A DNA stretch of 64,000 nucleotides, from positions 140,857,135 through 140,921,134 of the forward strand of contig NC_133650.1 of assembly GCF_009905375.1 (NCBI RefSeq), in the 5' to 3' direction. Numbering within the stretch: the stretch's first letter is position 1; each line of letters opens with the position of its first letter. The notes beneath the pieces are model-generated. The model saw nothing but the letters and a program-made list of their open reading frames with translations. It did not search any database and was not told the origin of the DNA. This stretch comes from Apium graveolens (taxonomy: Eukaryota > Streptophyta > Magnoliopsida > Apiales > Apiaceae). Below, in pieces: positions 1 to 11,278 of this stretch. Both the position numbers and the translations under genes were made by a program.

Positions 1-1524
1 CCAACTCCTAAAACCTATTATATACTCCCCATACTAACTTCTGGTAGCTTGGGCCTCAAAGTGCACATCAATGACATGGTCAAAACTCACTCTAAACCTC
101 AGGGTATTAAACTGATTTTTCTGCAGAAACTATAACTCTCATTTTTCCAAGGTTTTGACTTGACAACTCAACTAACAAAAACTCAATACTTAAACCAAGA
201 CTTATACATGGTAATCTACTGAACTAACTCCTTTATTCTCAAAATAACATTGGGTGAGATCATCCATGCCTAAAAACAACAACATGCAACTAAATATATA
301 ACATGCAACTCATGGAAAGCACATAACAAGATTTCGGCTAGGCATAAAGTTGTAAATGCTTGCAAAATCGACTTGCACCTAATACTTATCCTTAATAATT
401 ATGAAATATAACTCCTTTTAAGTATTAATAAGAAATTCATCATGGAAACAATCTATTTAAGCACATCTATTTCGAATTTTATAGATAACAACATGATTTC
501 GAAAAGAATAGCATGCAAAACATGGTTGATCATCATTTTAATATCTTAAAACTAGCATGCATGGCTAAACATAAATTTATAATGAGATTTCAGTAGCATG
601 CAAAGGATTTTAAAGCATGATATCTCCATAAAACACTTAGTTAGCACATATACATAATATATCTCATAGAGAGCTCTTGAATTCACAAGAATCAAGAGTT
701 TCTCTTTGGAGATCACACAAAACTACACATGCAACCATGAAACTTCATCTTCCAAATCACAAAACTCTTGGGAAGTATATAAAATAAATGTAGGTGAAAG
801 AATTACACTAGGGAAGATGAGAAATGGAATGAAAAATGGAAGGGAGTGGGGTAAATGGGGTTCGGCCGAGAGCAAAAGGGAGGGAGGGGAAGAGAGAAAT
901 TTTTGTGGTGTGTTGGAGTGTGAAATGATGAATGACTTCTCTCCACTTTGATTTGTTTGTTTTATGCTATTTGGTTGACAAGTAATGAGTGGAAGTGAGA
1001 ACTTACAAAAATGTCCCTTGGCTAAAGTTAGGCCATTTTGCATGCAAGGCTAAGGTAGTAATTTGGTAATAATCAAATGATTTAGTGGGGTTGGAAAAGT
1101 CTTATTTGCCCTTTGAGAGAATAGAAAGAGAGTTTGCATGCAAGGTTATTCATGTAATTTGATAATTATAACAAATAAAATTTGTAAAGATTTAGTTTTA
1201 TAAAATAAAATACAAGTTCAAAAATTATAAAATTTATACCATAAAATAACTTGTATTTTTAGAGACTTTATAAAATCATTTTCAAAATTTTTGATCAAAA
1301 TGCCTTTTAAAAGAAGATTTTTCCAAAGCTTAGAATATTCCTTATAAATCAAAAATAAAGAAATTAAATAAACTCTTGCTTTGAAAAATCATATACTACC
1401 CAAAGCAAATTTATAATGCAGAAATTTTCACTCACACAAACGTACAATCATTGAATATATTTTCATTTGACTTAATATTATACCAAATTCACAAATAATA
1501 TTACATAAAATGCCGGTCATAACA
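1..1524 (-). repeat. T1 3' LTR, partial
   Basis: Matches 9348-10871 base for base apart from about eight substitutions. On the element strand it starts TGTTATGACC just after the polypurine tract. The U5 end lies outside the window, so the short H3-like ORF of this LTR copy cannot be seen here. ORFs of 81 and 106 codons within it are duplicated only because the LTR is duplicated. Confidence 0.95.
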
Positions 1525-1537
1525 TCCTCTCCCCCTT
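1525..1537 (-). promoter_or_regulatory. T1 polypurine tract
   Basis: Minus-strand AAGGGGGAGAGGA directly abuts the TG start of the 3' LTR, the expected site of plus-strand DNA priming. Confidence 0.9.
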
Positions 1538-1558
1538 AAGGGATTCTGTCCCCAGAAT

Positions 1559-2398
1559 CTAAGAGAACAGATGAGGATACCGGGAACGCATATCAGACTC
1601 TAACTCCCAAGTCGACTCTTCGACCTTAGGGTTCTTCCAAAGTACTTTTACTAACTTTACTGACTTATTTCTAAGACTCTTTACTTGCCAGTCGAGTATT
1701 TTAACCGGTTGCTCCACAAATGACAGGTCTGCCTGAATTTCTACGGGTTCATATTCTATCACATGGCTAGTGTCAGGATTATATTTCTTAAGTAACGACA
1801 CATGGAACACGTTATGCACATGCCGATACTGAGGTGGTAAGGCCAACTCGTAGGCCACCTTTCCTACTTGACTCAAAATCTCAAAAGGACCTATGTATCT
1901 AGGTGCTAACTTTCCTTTCTTGCCAAATCTCATCAACCCTTTCCTAGGTGACACCTTTAGCAACACAGCTTCGCCAATTTGGAATTGAACATCCTTACGC
2001 GCTGGATCCGCATACTTCCTCTGTCTATCTTGAGCAGCAAGCAACCTTTTCTGAATTAACTTGACTGAGTCATGCAACTGTTGTACCAATTCTGAGCCAA
2101 GAATTCTTCCTTCTCCTACTTCATCCCAACTTGTTGGTGATCTACATTTTCGCCCGTACAATGCTTCATATGGTGGCATGCCGATACTGGAATGATAGCT
2201 GTTGTTATATGAGAATTCAATCAATGGCAGGTGGTCGTCCCAACTTCCTGCAAAATCGATTGCACAACTGCGCAACATGTCTTCGATTGTTTGAATCGTC
2301 CTTTCGCTCTGACCATCAGTCTGCGGGTGATACGCCGTGCTCATATTCAACTTCGTGCCAAGACATTCCTGGAATTGCTTCCAGAATCTCGAGTTAAA
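1559..2398 (-). pseudogene. T1 integrase C-terminal half and chromodomain
   Basis: This continues the integrase frame after an in-frame TGA at 2399-2401. It begins with the end of the DDE core ([16 protein letters not shown], with the catalytic Glu), continues through the GPF/Y-like segment ([19 protein letters not shown]) and ends in a chromodomain-like tail with [10 protein letters not shown] and EESTWELE, stopping about 20 bases before the polypurine tract. In chromoviruses this tail is thought to guide integration to marked chromatin. Apart from the upstream stop the segment is fully open. The integrase assignment is certain; the chromodomain is assigned by position and by the W and EESTWE motifs rather than by a profile search. 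Confidence 0.93.
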
Positions 2399-3970
2399 TC
2401 AGGGATCTCTGTCTGAAACTATTGATACGGGTACTCCATGCCTTAATACGATTTCGTGCACATACAGATGAACCAACTTGTCCAGTGACGACTTCTCATT
2501 TATTGGAAGGAAATGCGCCGACTTCGTAAGACGATCAATTATAACCCATATTGCGTCATGTCCGGATTTTGTTCGCGGTAGTCCTACTATAAAGTCCATA
2601 TCGATATTTTCCCATTTCCATTCTGGAATCTTCAGGGGCTGAATTAATCCGCTTGGTCGTTGATGTTCTGCCTTTACTTTCTGACAAGTATAACACTTCG
2701 CAACCCATTCTGCCACGTCTCGCTTCATATTTGGCCACCAAAAGTTCTTCTTTAAGTCTTGATACATCTTGGTGCTTCCCGGGTGGATTGAAAATTTCGA
2801 ATGGTGGGCTTCATGGAGGATCTTATTCTTTAATTCAGGTACATGAGGAATCCATATTCTGGATGAAAACCTTAGTATTCCTTGCTCATCCCTTTTAGTA
2901 TTAATCTCTTCTCCAGATAACTGATTTTTCTCCTTTTCCATTACTTCCTCTTGACACTTCTTTATCTTTTCCATTAGTGTTGGCTGAAAGGTCATTGCAC
3001 GACAAACTTCTTTGACTTTCCCATAAGCACAAAGTTCCAATTCAAATTTTCCGATTTCTTCAGATAACTCTTTTGATGTTATCATCATATTCAATCTCTC
3101 CTTCCGACTCAGCGCATCGGCCACTACGTTCGCCTTTCCAGGATGGTAATTTATCGAACAGTCATAGTCCTTGATCAATTCCAGCCATCTCCTCTGCCTA
3201 ATATTGAGCTCTTTCTGAGTAAAAATGTACTTTAAACTCTTGTGATCCGTGTAGATTTCACACTTCTCTCCATAGAGATAGTGTCTCCAAATCTTGAGTG
3301 CGAACACTATGGCGGCTAGTTCCAAGTCATGCGTCGGATACTTTAACTCGTGCGGCTTCAACTGTCTTGACGCATATGCTATTACCTTACTGTGTTGCAT
3401 CAACACACAACCCAAACCCTTATGTGAAGCGTCGCTGAATATTACAAAATTCCCTTGATCATCTGGAAGTACCAACACCGGAGCTGTTACCAACTTCTGT
3501 TTTAACTCTTGAAAGCTATTTTCACATTCTGCACTCCATTCAAACTTTTGATTCTTTCTGGTTAACTTGGTCAATGGCGTGGCGATCTTCGAGAAATCCT
3601 TGACGAATCTTCTATAGTATCCGGCCAATCCTAGAAAACTTCGCACTTCCGTAGGAGTCTTTGGCCTCTCCCAACTCATAACTGCCTCAATCTTCGCCGG
3701 ATCCACTTTAACTCCCTCATTTCCAATAACATGCCCCAAAAATTGAACTTCCTTTAACCAAAACTCACATTTGGTAAACTTGGCATACAACTTCTCTTGT
3801 CGGAGTATCTCCAATGCTATCCAGAGGTGTTGCATATGTTCTTCTTCCGACTTAGAATAAATAAGGATGTCATCAATAAATACCACGACAAATTTATCCA
3901 AATACTTCTTAAATACTCGATTCATCAGATCCATAAATGCGGCCAGAGCGTTGGTCAATCCAAACGGCAT
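2399..3970 (-). pseudogene. T1 reverse transcriptase C-terminus, RNase H and integrase N-terminal part
   Basis: The 523-codon frame opens with the RT segment MPFGLTNA and holds the active-site box FIDD (residues about 32-35). RNase H follows, with [13 protein letters not shown], the ELAAIVFAL helix, [10 protein letters not shown] and ADALSRK. The integrase then starts with its HHCC zinc-binding region (HxxxxHPG then CYTCQ) and the core with DFIVGLPR and SDRDP. It ends at TGA 2399-2401 between the second Asp and the Glu of the DDE triad; a CGA-to-TGA change at a CpG would explain it. The frame is offset from the preceding gag-RT frame, which marks a frameshift near 4020. The family makes one polyprotein, so this is a fragment of it. 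Confidence 0.93.
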
Positions 3971-3972
3971 TA

Positions 3973-6171
3973 CTACGAATTCATAATGCCCATATCTGGT
4001 CCTAAATGCGGTCTTGGGAAATCTTCTTCCTTGATCTTTAATTGATGGTATCCCGATCTCAAATCAATCTTCGAAAAGCATTTTGCTCCCTTTAACTGAT
4101 CAAAAAGGTCATCTATCCTTGGTAGCGGGTAGCGGTTCTTGATCGTTACTTTATTCAACTCCCGGTAATCTATGCATAGACGCATACTCCCATCTTTCTT
4201 CTTCACAAAGAGAACAGGTGCTCCCCATGGCGACGTACTTGGTCGTATCACTCCCTTATCCAATAATTCTTGTAGCTGGCTCACCAACTCTTTCATTTCT
4301 GCTGGTGCCATCCTATACGGAGCCTTTGAAACTGGTTCCGTGCCTGGAGCAAGGTTGATCTCGAACTCAATTTGTCGATCTGGTGGTAAGCCTGGTAGTT
4401 CGTCGGGAAACACATCGGGGAACTCATTAACTACAGGAATATCTTCCATGCTGGGGCTGCCTCTCTCTGAATCCACTACATATGCTAGGAACGACTCACA
4501 ACCTTTTCTAAGTAACTTCTTAGCCTGAATAATTATAAGAAATAGTTGCCCTTGCCTCTGCCCCTTAAATACTACCTTCTCTCCACTCTTCGTCTTTAAA
4601 TACACTCTCTTGGTCTTACAATTTATCTGAGCGCTATTCTCTCCTAACCAATCCATTCCTAAAATTATATCAAACTCTCCCAGCTTGAAGAGTATCAAGT
4701 CGGCTGAGAACTTATATCCCGAAATATCAATCTCACATTTTGGACAAAATTGATTCACAGGAATCTTCTCTTGGTTCGCAATTACCACATTTACTACCTC
4801 ACTCATAACCGTTTTATCACATTGGAGCTTATCAACAAAAGATTCTGATATGAAAGATCTTGTTGCTCCCGAATCAATCAATACTTTAGCTTTGACATTA
4901 TTGAGTAAAAGTGTACCTGCTATCACCTCAGAATTCTGAACAGCATCTTTCATCTTTAGATCAAATGTCCTTGCTGTTGCTTGCGGGGTTGGTGCGGGTG
5001 GTGGAGGTAACGCCAATACCTCAGCTGGCACACTTGCACTGGTACTTGCCACGTTCATCAGAGCTCTGACTGGTCCTGTTGCCTTACACTCCCTAGCCAT
5101 GTGTCCAGTCTTCCCACACTTGTAACACGTAACTCCTGGCTTCGGCATCTTGCACTCGTTTGCCAAATGTCCCTTCTGATTGCACCTATAACAGGTCATA
5201 CTCAGCTTATTGCATACTCCGGGGTGCCTTCTTCCACAGTGCTTGCATTCTGGCCTCTGGAACCTGTTTTCTCCAACTTGCCCTTGGCTTGCCTGATTGT
5301 TCCCTTTTGATTCTTGCCTTTTGCCCAAATTTCCCTTCCTTTGAAAATTTCCGCCCTTCTGGAAACCAATCCTCTTTACATTCCGATCTTGCGAACTTCC
5401 AGCTTCAGACTTTTCTCCATAAAATGGAACCTTCCTCTTCTTGTTATCCCTCTCTTTCCTTGACTGCATCCCATTATTCTCAATCAGAGCAGCTTTCTGT
5501 ACTACTCCCGCATAAGTTTCAAGCTCAAACATAGCCACCCTATCTCTGATCCAAGGCTCCAATCCTTGCTGAAATTTCTTTGCTTTTTCCTCCTCAGTGC
5601 TGGTATACTTTGTCACAAACCTTGACAACTCAGTGAACTTCTTCTCATACTCCAATACAGTCATGTTCCCTTGCTTCAACTCAAGAAATTTTAGCTCCAT
5701 CTGATTCTGCATGTACTTAGGGTAATACTTGTCCAGAAATAACTTTTTAAATCTCTCCCAAGAAACCTGCTGAGTGACTTCCATAGCTTTTACTGATTCC
5801 CACCAATAGATGACTTCTCCCTTCAAGAAGTAAGTGGCATACGGCGTCTTCTGATCGTCTCCTAACTGTACCAACTCAAAAGCCCTTTCCATCTCCTTGA
5901 TCCAGGTGTTTGCTATCACTGGATCAGTGGTATCATGAAATACAGGTGGATTCACATTCTGAAAAGCTTTGAAAGTGACAATTTGTCTAGGTGGTACTGG
6001 TGGTTCAGGTGGTTGGTGTGGCTCACGGTTATCTTGGTTTTCAATTCGTTGTTGAAGGGTTAGTTGTTGTTGAGCTATAGCATTGGTTTGCTGTTGCAAG
6101 GTTTCCAGTAGTCGAAGAATATTTGGGTCTGTGGTGAAGGTGGTTGTTGGGTTCTTCTTTTTGGGAGGCAT
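3973..6171 (-). pseudogene. T1 gag, protease and reverse transcriptase N-terminal part
   Basis: The 732-codon frame starts at MPPKKKNP. Residues about 60-230 are the gag capsid region ([42 protein letters not shown]). Three CCHC-type knuckles lie at about 309-362 ([40 protein letters not shown]). The aspartic protease has [10 protein letters not shown] at about 431-440 and ILGMDWL near 503. RT begins near 600 and reaches [10 protein letters not shown] at about 704-713. The frame breaks near base 4020, where the spacing suggests loss of one base, and the RT continues in the 2399-3970 frame. Gag and protease are otherwise open, so they may still be translated. Confidence 0.95.
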
Positions 6172-6483
6172 GATCCTGAAATAAGAGTTGTGTCATAACA
6201 AATATGAATGATAAAATGATTCGAGGGTATCGCATGGCATTCTCATTTACATATGGGGTCAAGTTTCCAAATTAAGCAGATATGATGATAAAAACATAAA
6301 ATAACAGTTGAGAGCAAATGGAACAATAGCACATAATTATTGAAATTTTTAAAGGTCACAGTACATAGGATTGGGACATAGTCTGATTCTAGGAATAACA
6401 GGCTTATTTAAAGGAAAGACGGAAACAACTGGGGATTCCATAGAGTCTGATAGTACAACAACATGAAAGGTAAATGGAAAGAA
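6172..6483 (-). other. T1 leader between accessory ORF and gag
   Basis: About 310 bases separate the stop of the upstream ORF from the gag ATG. I see no ORF, structured RNA or repeat in it. Confidence 0.6.
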
Positions 6484-6840
6484 CTAAGGCTCCACTCCAT
6501 CTGAACGGGGCTTGGTAGTCTTTTCCTCTCGAAGCGTCTTCACAATGCTCTGGAGCTCATCCGCCACCATCTGAATGACATACTGGCTGGTACGGTCCCG
6601 GTGTGCTGGCATCTCCTCAAGCTTAGTGTTGACGTACTGAACCAAGGTCTCAAGTCTCGCAATCATCTGCTCCTTGGGCTTCCCTTCGTAGTTTCGGCTG
6701 TCCGGATACACGTTCTTCAGTCGGTCTATCAGTCGGTCGTACTTGCCCTGAAGCATGTCGAACTCGCGCCTCAACTCAGCATACACGGAGAAAGCAATAG
6801 TGTCGTCCGACCCAGAGGATGACGAGGAATGCGCCCTTTG
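6484..6840 (-). CDS. T1 accessory ORF upstream of gag (proposed exon 2), function unknown
   Basis: Between the primer-binding site and gag there is an open frame of 118 codons that ends at a stop at 6484. It has no ATG near its start; a GTG lies at 6786-6784. The frame opens just after a splice-acceptor-like TTGGTTGCCAG whose AG is at 6842-6841. It begins QRAHSSSSSGSDDTIAFS, a Ser-rich acidic stretch, then becomes charged and helix-prone (LRREFDMLQGKYDRLIDRL, MIARLETLVQYV, VADELQSIVKTLREEK), with a possible short coiled coil. I recognise no domain. Joined to the short ORF at 7217-7155 it would give about 139 residues in one frame. Comparable ORFs occupy the same position in T3 and T4, though their sequences differ. 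The ORF is visible; splicing and function are inferred. Confidence 0.6.
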   Translation of the reverse strand, partial: QRAHSSSSSGSDDTIAFSVYAELRREFDMLQGKYDRLIDRLKNVYPDSRNYEGKPKEQMIARLETLVQYVNTKLEEMPAHRDRTSQYVIQMVADELQSIVKTLREEKTTKPRSDGVEP

Positions 6841-7154
6841 CTGGCAACCAATAAGAGGAGTATTAATAATAATTTACTTAACCTACTCTCTCGCATAATA
6901 TCTATAACCTACACACAAATCCTATAACCTATTTGGGCTGTCCAGGGACTCTAAACCGTAGCTCTGATACCAAAACCTGTCACACCCCCAACTTAAATAG
7001 CGAAATAAATATAGCTATTACATCCTTTTAATGAAGAATACACAACCAAAATCCAAGATCTTACAGTTTAGGGTTTGGAACAGCCCAACACTACCAACTA
7101 TTACATCTGATTACAAATACCGAGTCCTCACACAACTATTATTACTTATTCTAC
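6841..7154 (-). other. T1 candidate phase-0 intron spanning LTR end and primer-binding site
   Basis: The donor context is CAG|GTAGAATAA (GT at 7154-7153). The acceptor is TTGCCAG with AG at 6842-6841, preceded by a T/A-rich run, as in plant introns. Removing these 314 bases would join the LTR-encoded short ORF to the pre-gag ORF without changing frame. The interval contains the LTR terminus at 6978 and the primer-binding site at 6961-6972. It is inferred from sequence only. Confidence 0.5.
6961..6972 (-). promoter_or_regulatory. T1 primer-binding site
   Basis: Minus-strand TGGTATCAGAGC is the usual plant complement of the initiator methionine tRNA 3' end. It lies five bases after the 5' LTR ends in ACA. 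Confidence 0.93.
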
Positions 7155-10100
7155 CTGAGCTCGAACATAAGCATCAGCATCACAGGTCTTACGGGCAGTC
7201 TGCTTGAATCTAACCATAGCTGCTAGCTGTAATATAAGGGTAAAGCAAGAAGTGAGCCAAAAGCTCAACAAGTGCTAATAGTACAACGCAAAACATAAAT
7301 CGAGATATACCTTTAGGAATAACAATGGAAAGACATAATCAATGATAACGAGAGATAAAACTTATGTGAGTTGGCATCATTTTGCTTGCATCAAAACAAA
7401 TTTTAAAAATCATTCTTAATCAAAATCATTTTATGACGCTACGGATTACAGCCGGTGATCAGCCGCGAAGTAATCCCGAACCTCGCTGGGTTCTAAAACA
7501 TTATTGGGAATCCCTAGGCAACTTTTAAGCCTAATATAAGTGAGGAAAGGACTCGCGTCTCAGTCCAGATCCATCATTCAAAGAAAACATTTATCCCCCT
7601 TTGGGACTGAAAAATCCACATTTTAATCATTTTAAAAACTGATGCCGATTTATGACAAAATCTCTTTCGACTGCAATCATTTTTATCAAGGGATTATAGA
7701 TCAACTTGAAACACTGGAAATATGACACTAAATCTCAGGGCCATGATCCACTAGACTTTACTATATTAGGGTAATTGAGAGGTTTCCATAAACAAGAACT
7801 TTGACAAGGAAATTGAGCAAGGCTATTGGATAATATGAAAGAGTAATGCCAAACTAGGCTTAAAGCAATGGTTGTAGACAAGGTATAGGTATTAGAACAT
7901 CAAGAAGATAAGCATCACTGGTTCCAATAGGATAGAGGTGTTAAAATATAAAGAAAGTGATCATCAGCTCAAGATATAACAGGGTATCAAACTTTTAGGG
8001 TAATGATAGGGTTATCAAACAATCATGAATGAATTTAAGAAATGATTGGCTTTTAGGTATCAAGATAAAGTTTCTATCGAGGTTATTTCAAGAGTTGAAT
8101 CAAAGCATCAGGGTGCAATATCAAGATTTCTCAGGGATCAATAGCATGATAATCAAAAGGATCAATAAGGTATTATAACAAATCTCTATTTTATCATGGC
8201 ATTAAACTATCATGAAAGACTTTTGAACTACTTGCAATACGTACTCGAGGGTTCATGGCATCTCTATGTAACTCAAAGATAAGCAAAAGATACGCTTGAT
8301 TTAAATATATCAAAATGACTCAGGATAATTGCATCGATATATATATGAACTGTTTACAGTAAATACGAAGGTCAAGTTGAATCACTTGCCTTGAGATAGA
8401 CTGGTCTGGTCTGACTGGTAGGAGCAACAACTGGAGCTTCACTCGACTTTTATGGCAAGTTTTCCCTCGTCTCGAGATCCTACATAAATAATAATAATCC
8501 TCATTATAATATATTCTTACCATCTTAACCTATTTACAACCCGAAATTAAACATGGATGGCACTTAGGCCTATACGCACTTAATTCATATCCACCATTAT
8601 ATTTTCAAATGTACACACGTAGCCACATAATCACATATCGTATATTAATACCAAATAACATCATATACACCATAATGCCACACTAGGCTTGGATGATCTC
8701 GACTCACCACTTAAGTCACTTGGTCGCTAACTAAACAAAGTCTTCAAATTTGGGCTTCCTAACTCAATGTGCCTTTCCTAAATTATCCAAAACCTATTGA
8801 CCCTCACTTGTGCCTTTTTCTCTACTGACCTTATACTATCTTACAACTATGGTGGTTGACCTAATACTCACTTCTAAGTGTCCTAAAACTATGTGATAAG
8901 TGAAAGTGCTCACTGGTGCAAATTTCAGAATGGTAACTAAGGTTTCTTGAGTGTATTAGACACTCTTAAACTACAAGTTTTTCTTCAAAATTTTTACACA
9001 AGACTCTCCTGACCTAAGGGCATCTCACAACCTTGATGTGGCTCAACGGCCTGGCTTGGGCCTTCTTGGGCCTAAGCTAAAAGTCCAAGATTCCCCTGTT
9101 TTTATGGGCAGAAAATGCCCTGACTTGAATTAACTTGTGACACATGGTTCTAGCTCATATCCTATGAACTATGGTTGGAAAAACCTCTCTGACATACCCT
9201 CTAACTAAGGCCCAATTGGGCCTAATGAGGGCCTACCCATGACATGGCCAAATCTCCCTATTTCTAAGTTGCAACAAAACTGTCCCCTGCTGGACAGATT
9301 TTGTTATTCTACTTGTGCACCTAACCAAATGACATGCAAACCTCCAACCAACTCCTAAAACCTATTATATACTCCCCATACTAACTTCTGGTAGCTTGGG
9401 CCTCAAAGTGCACATCAATGACATGGTCAAAACTCACTCTAAACCTCAGGGTATTAAACTGATTTTTCTGCAGAAACTATAACTCTCATTTTTCCAAGGT
9501 TTTGACTTGACAACTCAACTAACAAAAACTCAATACTTAAACCAAGACTTATACATGGTAATCTACTGAACTAACTCCTTTATTCTCAAAATAACATTGG
9601 GTGAGATCATCCATGCCTAAAAACAACAACATGCAACTAAATATATAACATGCAACTCATGGAAAGCACATAACAAGATTTCGGCTAGGCATAAAGTTGT
9701 AAATGCTTGCAAAATCGACTTGCACCTAATACTTATCCTTAATAATTATGAAATATAACTCCTTTTAAGTATTAATAAGAAATTCATCATGGAAACAATC
9801 TATTTAAGCACATCTATTTCGAATTTTATAGATAACAACATGATTTCGAAAAGAATAGCATGCAAAATATGGTTGATCATCATTTTAATGTCTTAAAAAT
9901 AGCATGCATGGCTAAACATAAATTTATAATGAGATTTCAGTAGCATGCAAAGGATTTTAAAGCATGATATCTCCATAAAATACTTAGTTAGCACATATAC
10001 ATAATATATCTCATAGAGAGCTCTTGAATTCACAAGAATCAAGAGTTTCTCTTTGGAGATCACACAAAACTACACATGCAACCATGAAACTTCATCTTCC

Positions 10101-10871
10101 AAATCACAAAACTCTTGGGAAGTATATAAAATAAATGTAGGTGAAAGAATTACACTAGGGAAGATGAGAAATGGAATGAAAAATGGAAGGGAGTGGGGGA
10201 AATGGGGTTCGGCCGAGAGCAAAAGGGAGGGAGGGGAAGAGAGAAATTTTTGTGGTGTGTTGGAGTGTGAAATGATGAATGACTTCTCTCCACTTTGATT
10301 TGTTTGTTTTATGCTATTTGGTTGACAAGTAATGAGTGGAAGTGAGAACTTACAAAAATGTCCCTTGGCTAAAGTTAGGCCATTTTGCATGCAAGGCTAA
10401 GGTAGTAATTTGGTAATAATCAAATGAGTTAGTGGGGTTGGAAAAGTCTTATTTGCCCTTTGAGAGAATAGAAAGAGAGTTTGCATGCAAGGTTATTCAT
10501 GTAATTTGATAATTATAACAAATAAAATTTGTAAAGATTTATTTTTATAAAATAAAATACAAGTTCAAAAATTATAAAATTTATACCATAAAATAACTTG
10601 TATTTTTAGAGACTTTATAAAATCATTTTCAAAATTTGTGATCAAAATGCCTTTTAAAAGAAGATTTTTCCAAAGCTTAGAATATTCCTTATAAATCAAA
10701 AATAAAGAAATTAAATAAACTCTTGCTTTGAAAAATCATATACTACCCAAAGCAAATTTATAATGCAGAAATTTTCACTCACACAAACGTACAATCATTG
10801 AATATATTTTCATTTGACTTAATATTATACCAAATTCACAAATAATATTACATAAAATGCCGGTCATAACA
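6978..10871 (-). repeat. T1 5' LTR, complete (3894 bp)
   Basis: Bounded by TGTCACACC at 6978 and CATAACA at 10871, that is TG...CA on the element strand. The inner end adjoins the primer-binding site; the outer 1524 bases match the 3' LTR. Apart from the short ORF at 7146-7217 I see no coding signal in it. Long A/T-rich stretches and short pyrimidine-rich blocks fill the rest. Confidence 0.95.
7146..7217 (-). CDS. T1 short LTR ORF with histone H3 tail-like start (proposed exon 1)
   Basis: An ATG at 7217-7215 opens a 23-codon ORF ending at TAA 7148-7146. Its first residues are MVRFKQTARKTCDADAYVR. Histone H3 begins MARTKQTARKST, so 8 of the first 10 positions agree, including the equivalents of H3 R2, K4, Q5, T6, A7, R8 and K9. 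After codon 21 the reading runs into the donor-like CAG|GTAGAATAA. Splicing there to 6840 would keep the frame and add the 118-codon pre-gag ORF. The ORF lies near the U5 end of the LTR, about 180-240 bases before the LTR terminus, so it should be near the 5' end of the transcript. T3 has a matching short ORF at the equivalent place (MARLQQTQRK). Translation and any H3 mimicry are unproven. The alternative is a uORF whose resemblance is accidental. Confidence 0.5.
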   Translation of the reverse strand: MVRFKQTARKTCDADAYVRAQVE

Positions 10872-11233
10872 TCTCTACCCATCCATTGTCCTTTAAGAAA
10901 TCCTATCATATCCGAAGAACTCATACTCCTCGAGTTCCCAAAGCATTTAGCTTATTGATAGGCACAACTCATGTTGCTAGTATATATATATATGTACTCC
11001 CGAGAATTTTTCGGAGGAAGTACTAGGATAATGTGAGTTGACCGTCGTCAACAGATAAATAAATAGGGGGGGGGGGTTTCTTTTGAAACTATATTCAAAA
11101 TATTTAAAATTAGTCGAGATAATATTCTTCGACGATCTGAAATTTTTCGAATGATTTTCTGAAATTCATAAAGTATTTTAAAACAGGTTTATGATTTTTA
11201 TATCATATTAAATCATTTAATAAATAATTAATA

Positions 11234-11278
11234 ATTAAATAATTAATCATTAAATAATTAATCATTAAATAATTAAAC
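11234..11278. repeat. 15-bp AT-rich tandem repeat, three copies
   Basis: Three near-identical units of ATTAAATAATTAATC follow one another. It is a simple low-complexity array with no other visible role. Confidence 0.85.

Larger units (their letters stand above)
1..10871 (-). mobile_element. Ty3/gypsy chromovirus, Tekay type (element T1), 3' LTR truncated by window
   Basis: Read on the minus strand the order is 5' LTR (10871-6978), primer-binding site, accessory ORF, gag-protease-RT-RNase H-integrase-chromodomain, polypurine tract and 3' LTR (1524 to beyond base 1). The chromodomain after the integrase and the roughly 3.9 kb LTRs place it with Tekay-type chromoviruses. The 1524 bases of 3' LTR in the window align without net gap to 9348-10871; I counted about eight differences by eye (about 0.5%), so the insertion is young. 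The pol frame has one frameshift and one stop, so this copy is not autonomous. The target-site duplication cannot be checked because one end is outside the window. Confidence 0.95.

Noticed and set aside
706..1043. ORFs of 81 and 106 codons in the T1 LTR, repeated at 10053-10390
   Set aside because: They are on opposite strands over the same bases, have no recognisable domain, and are repeated only because the LTR is duplicated.
6961..6972. tRNA gene at the TGGTATCAGAGC site
   Set aside because: Only the complement of a tRNA 3' end is present; no cloverleaf surrounds it. It is a primer-binding site, as at 33273 and 59276.
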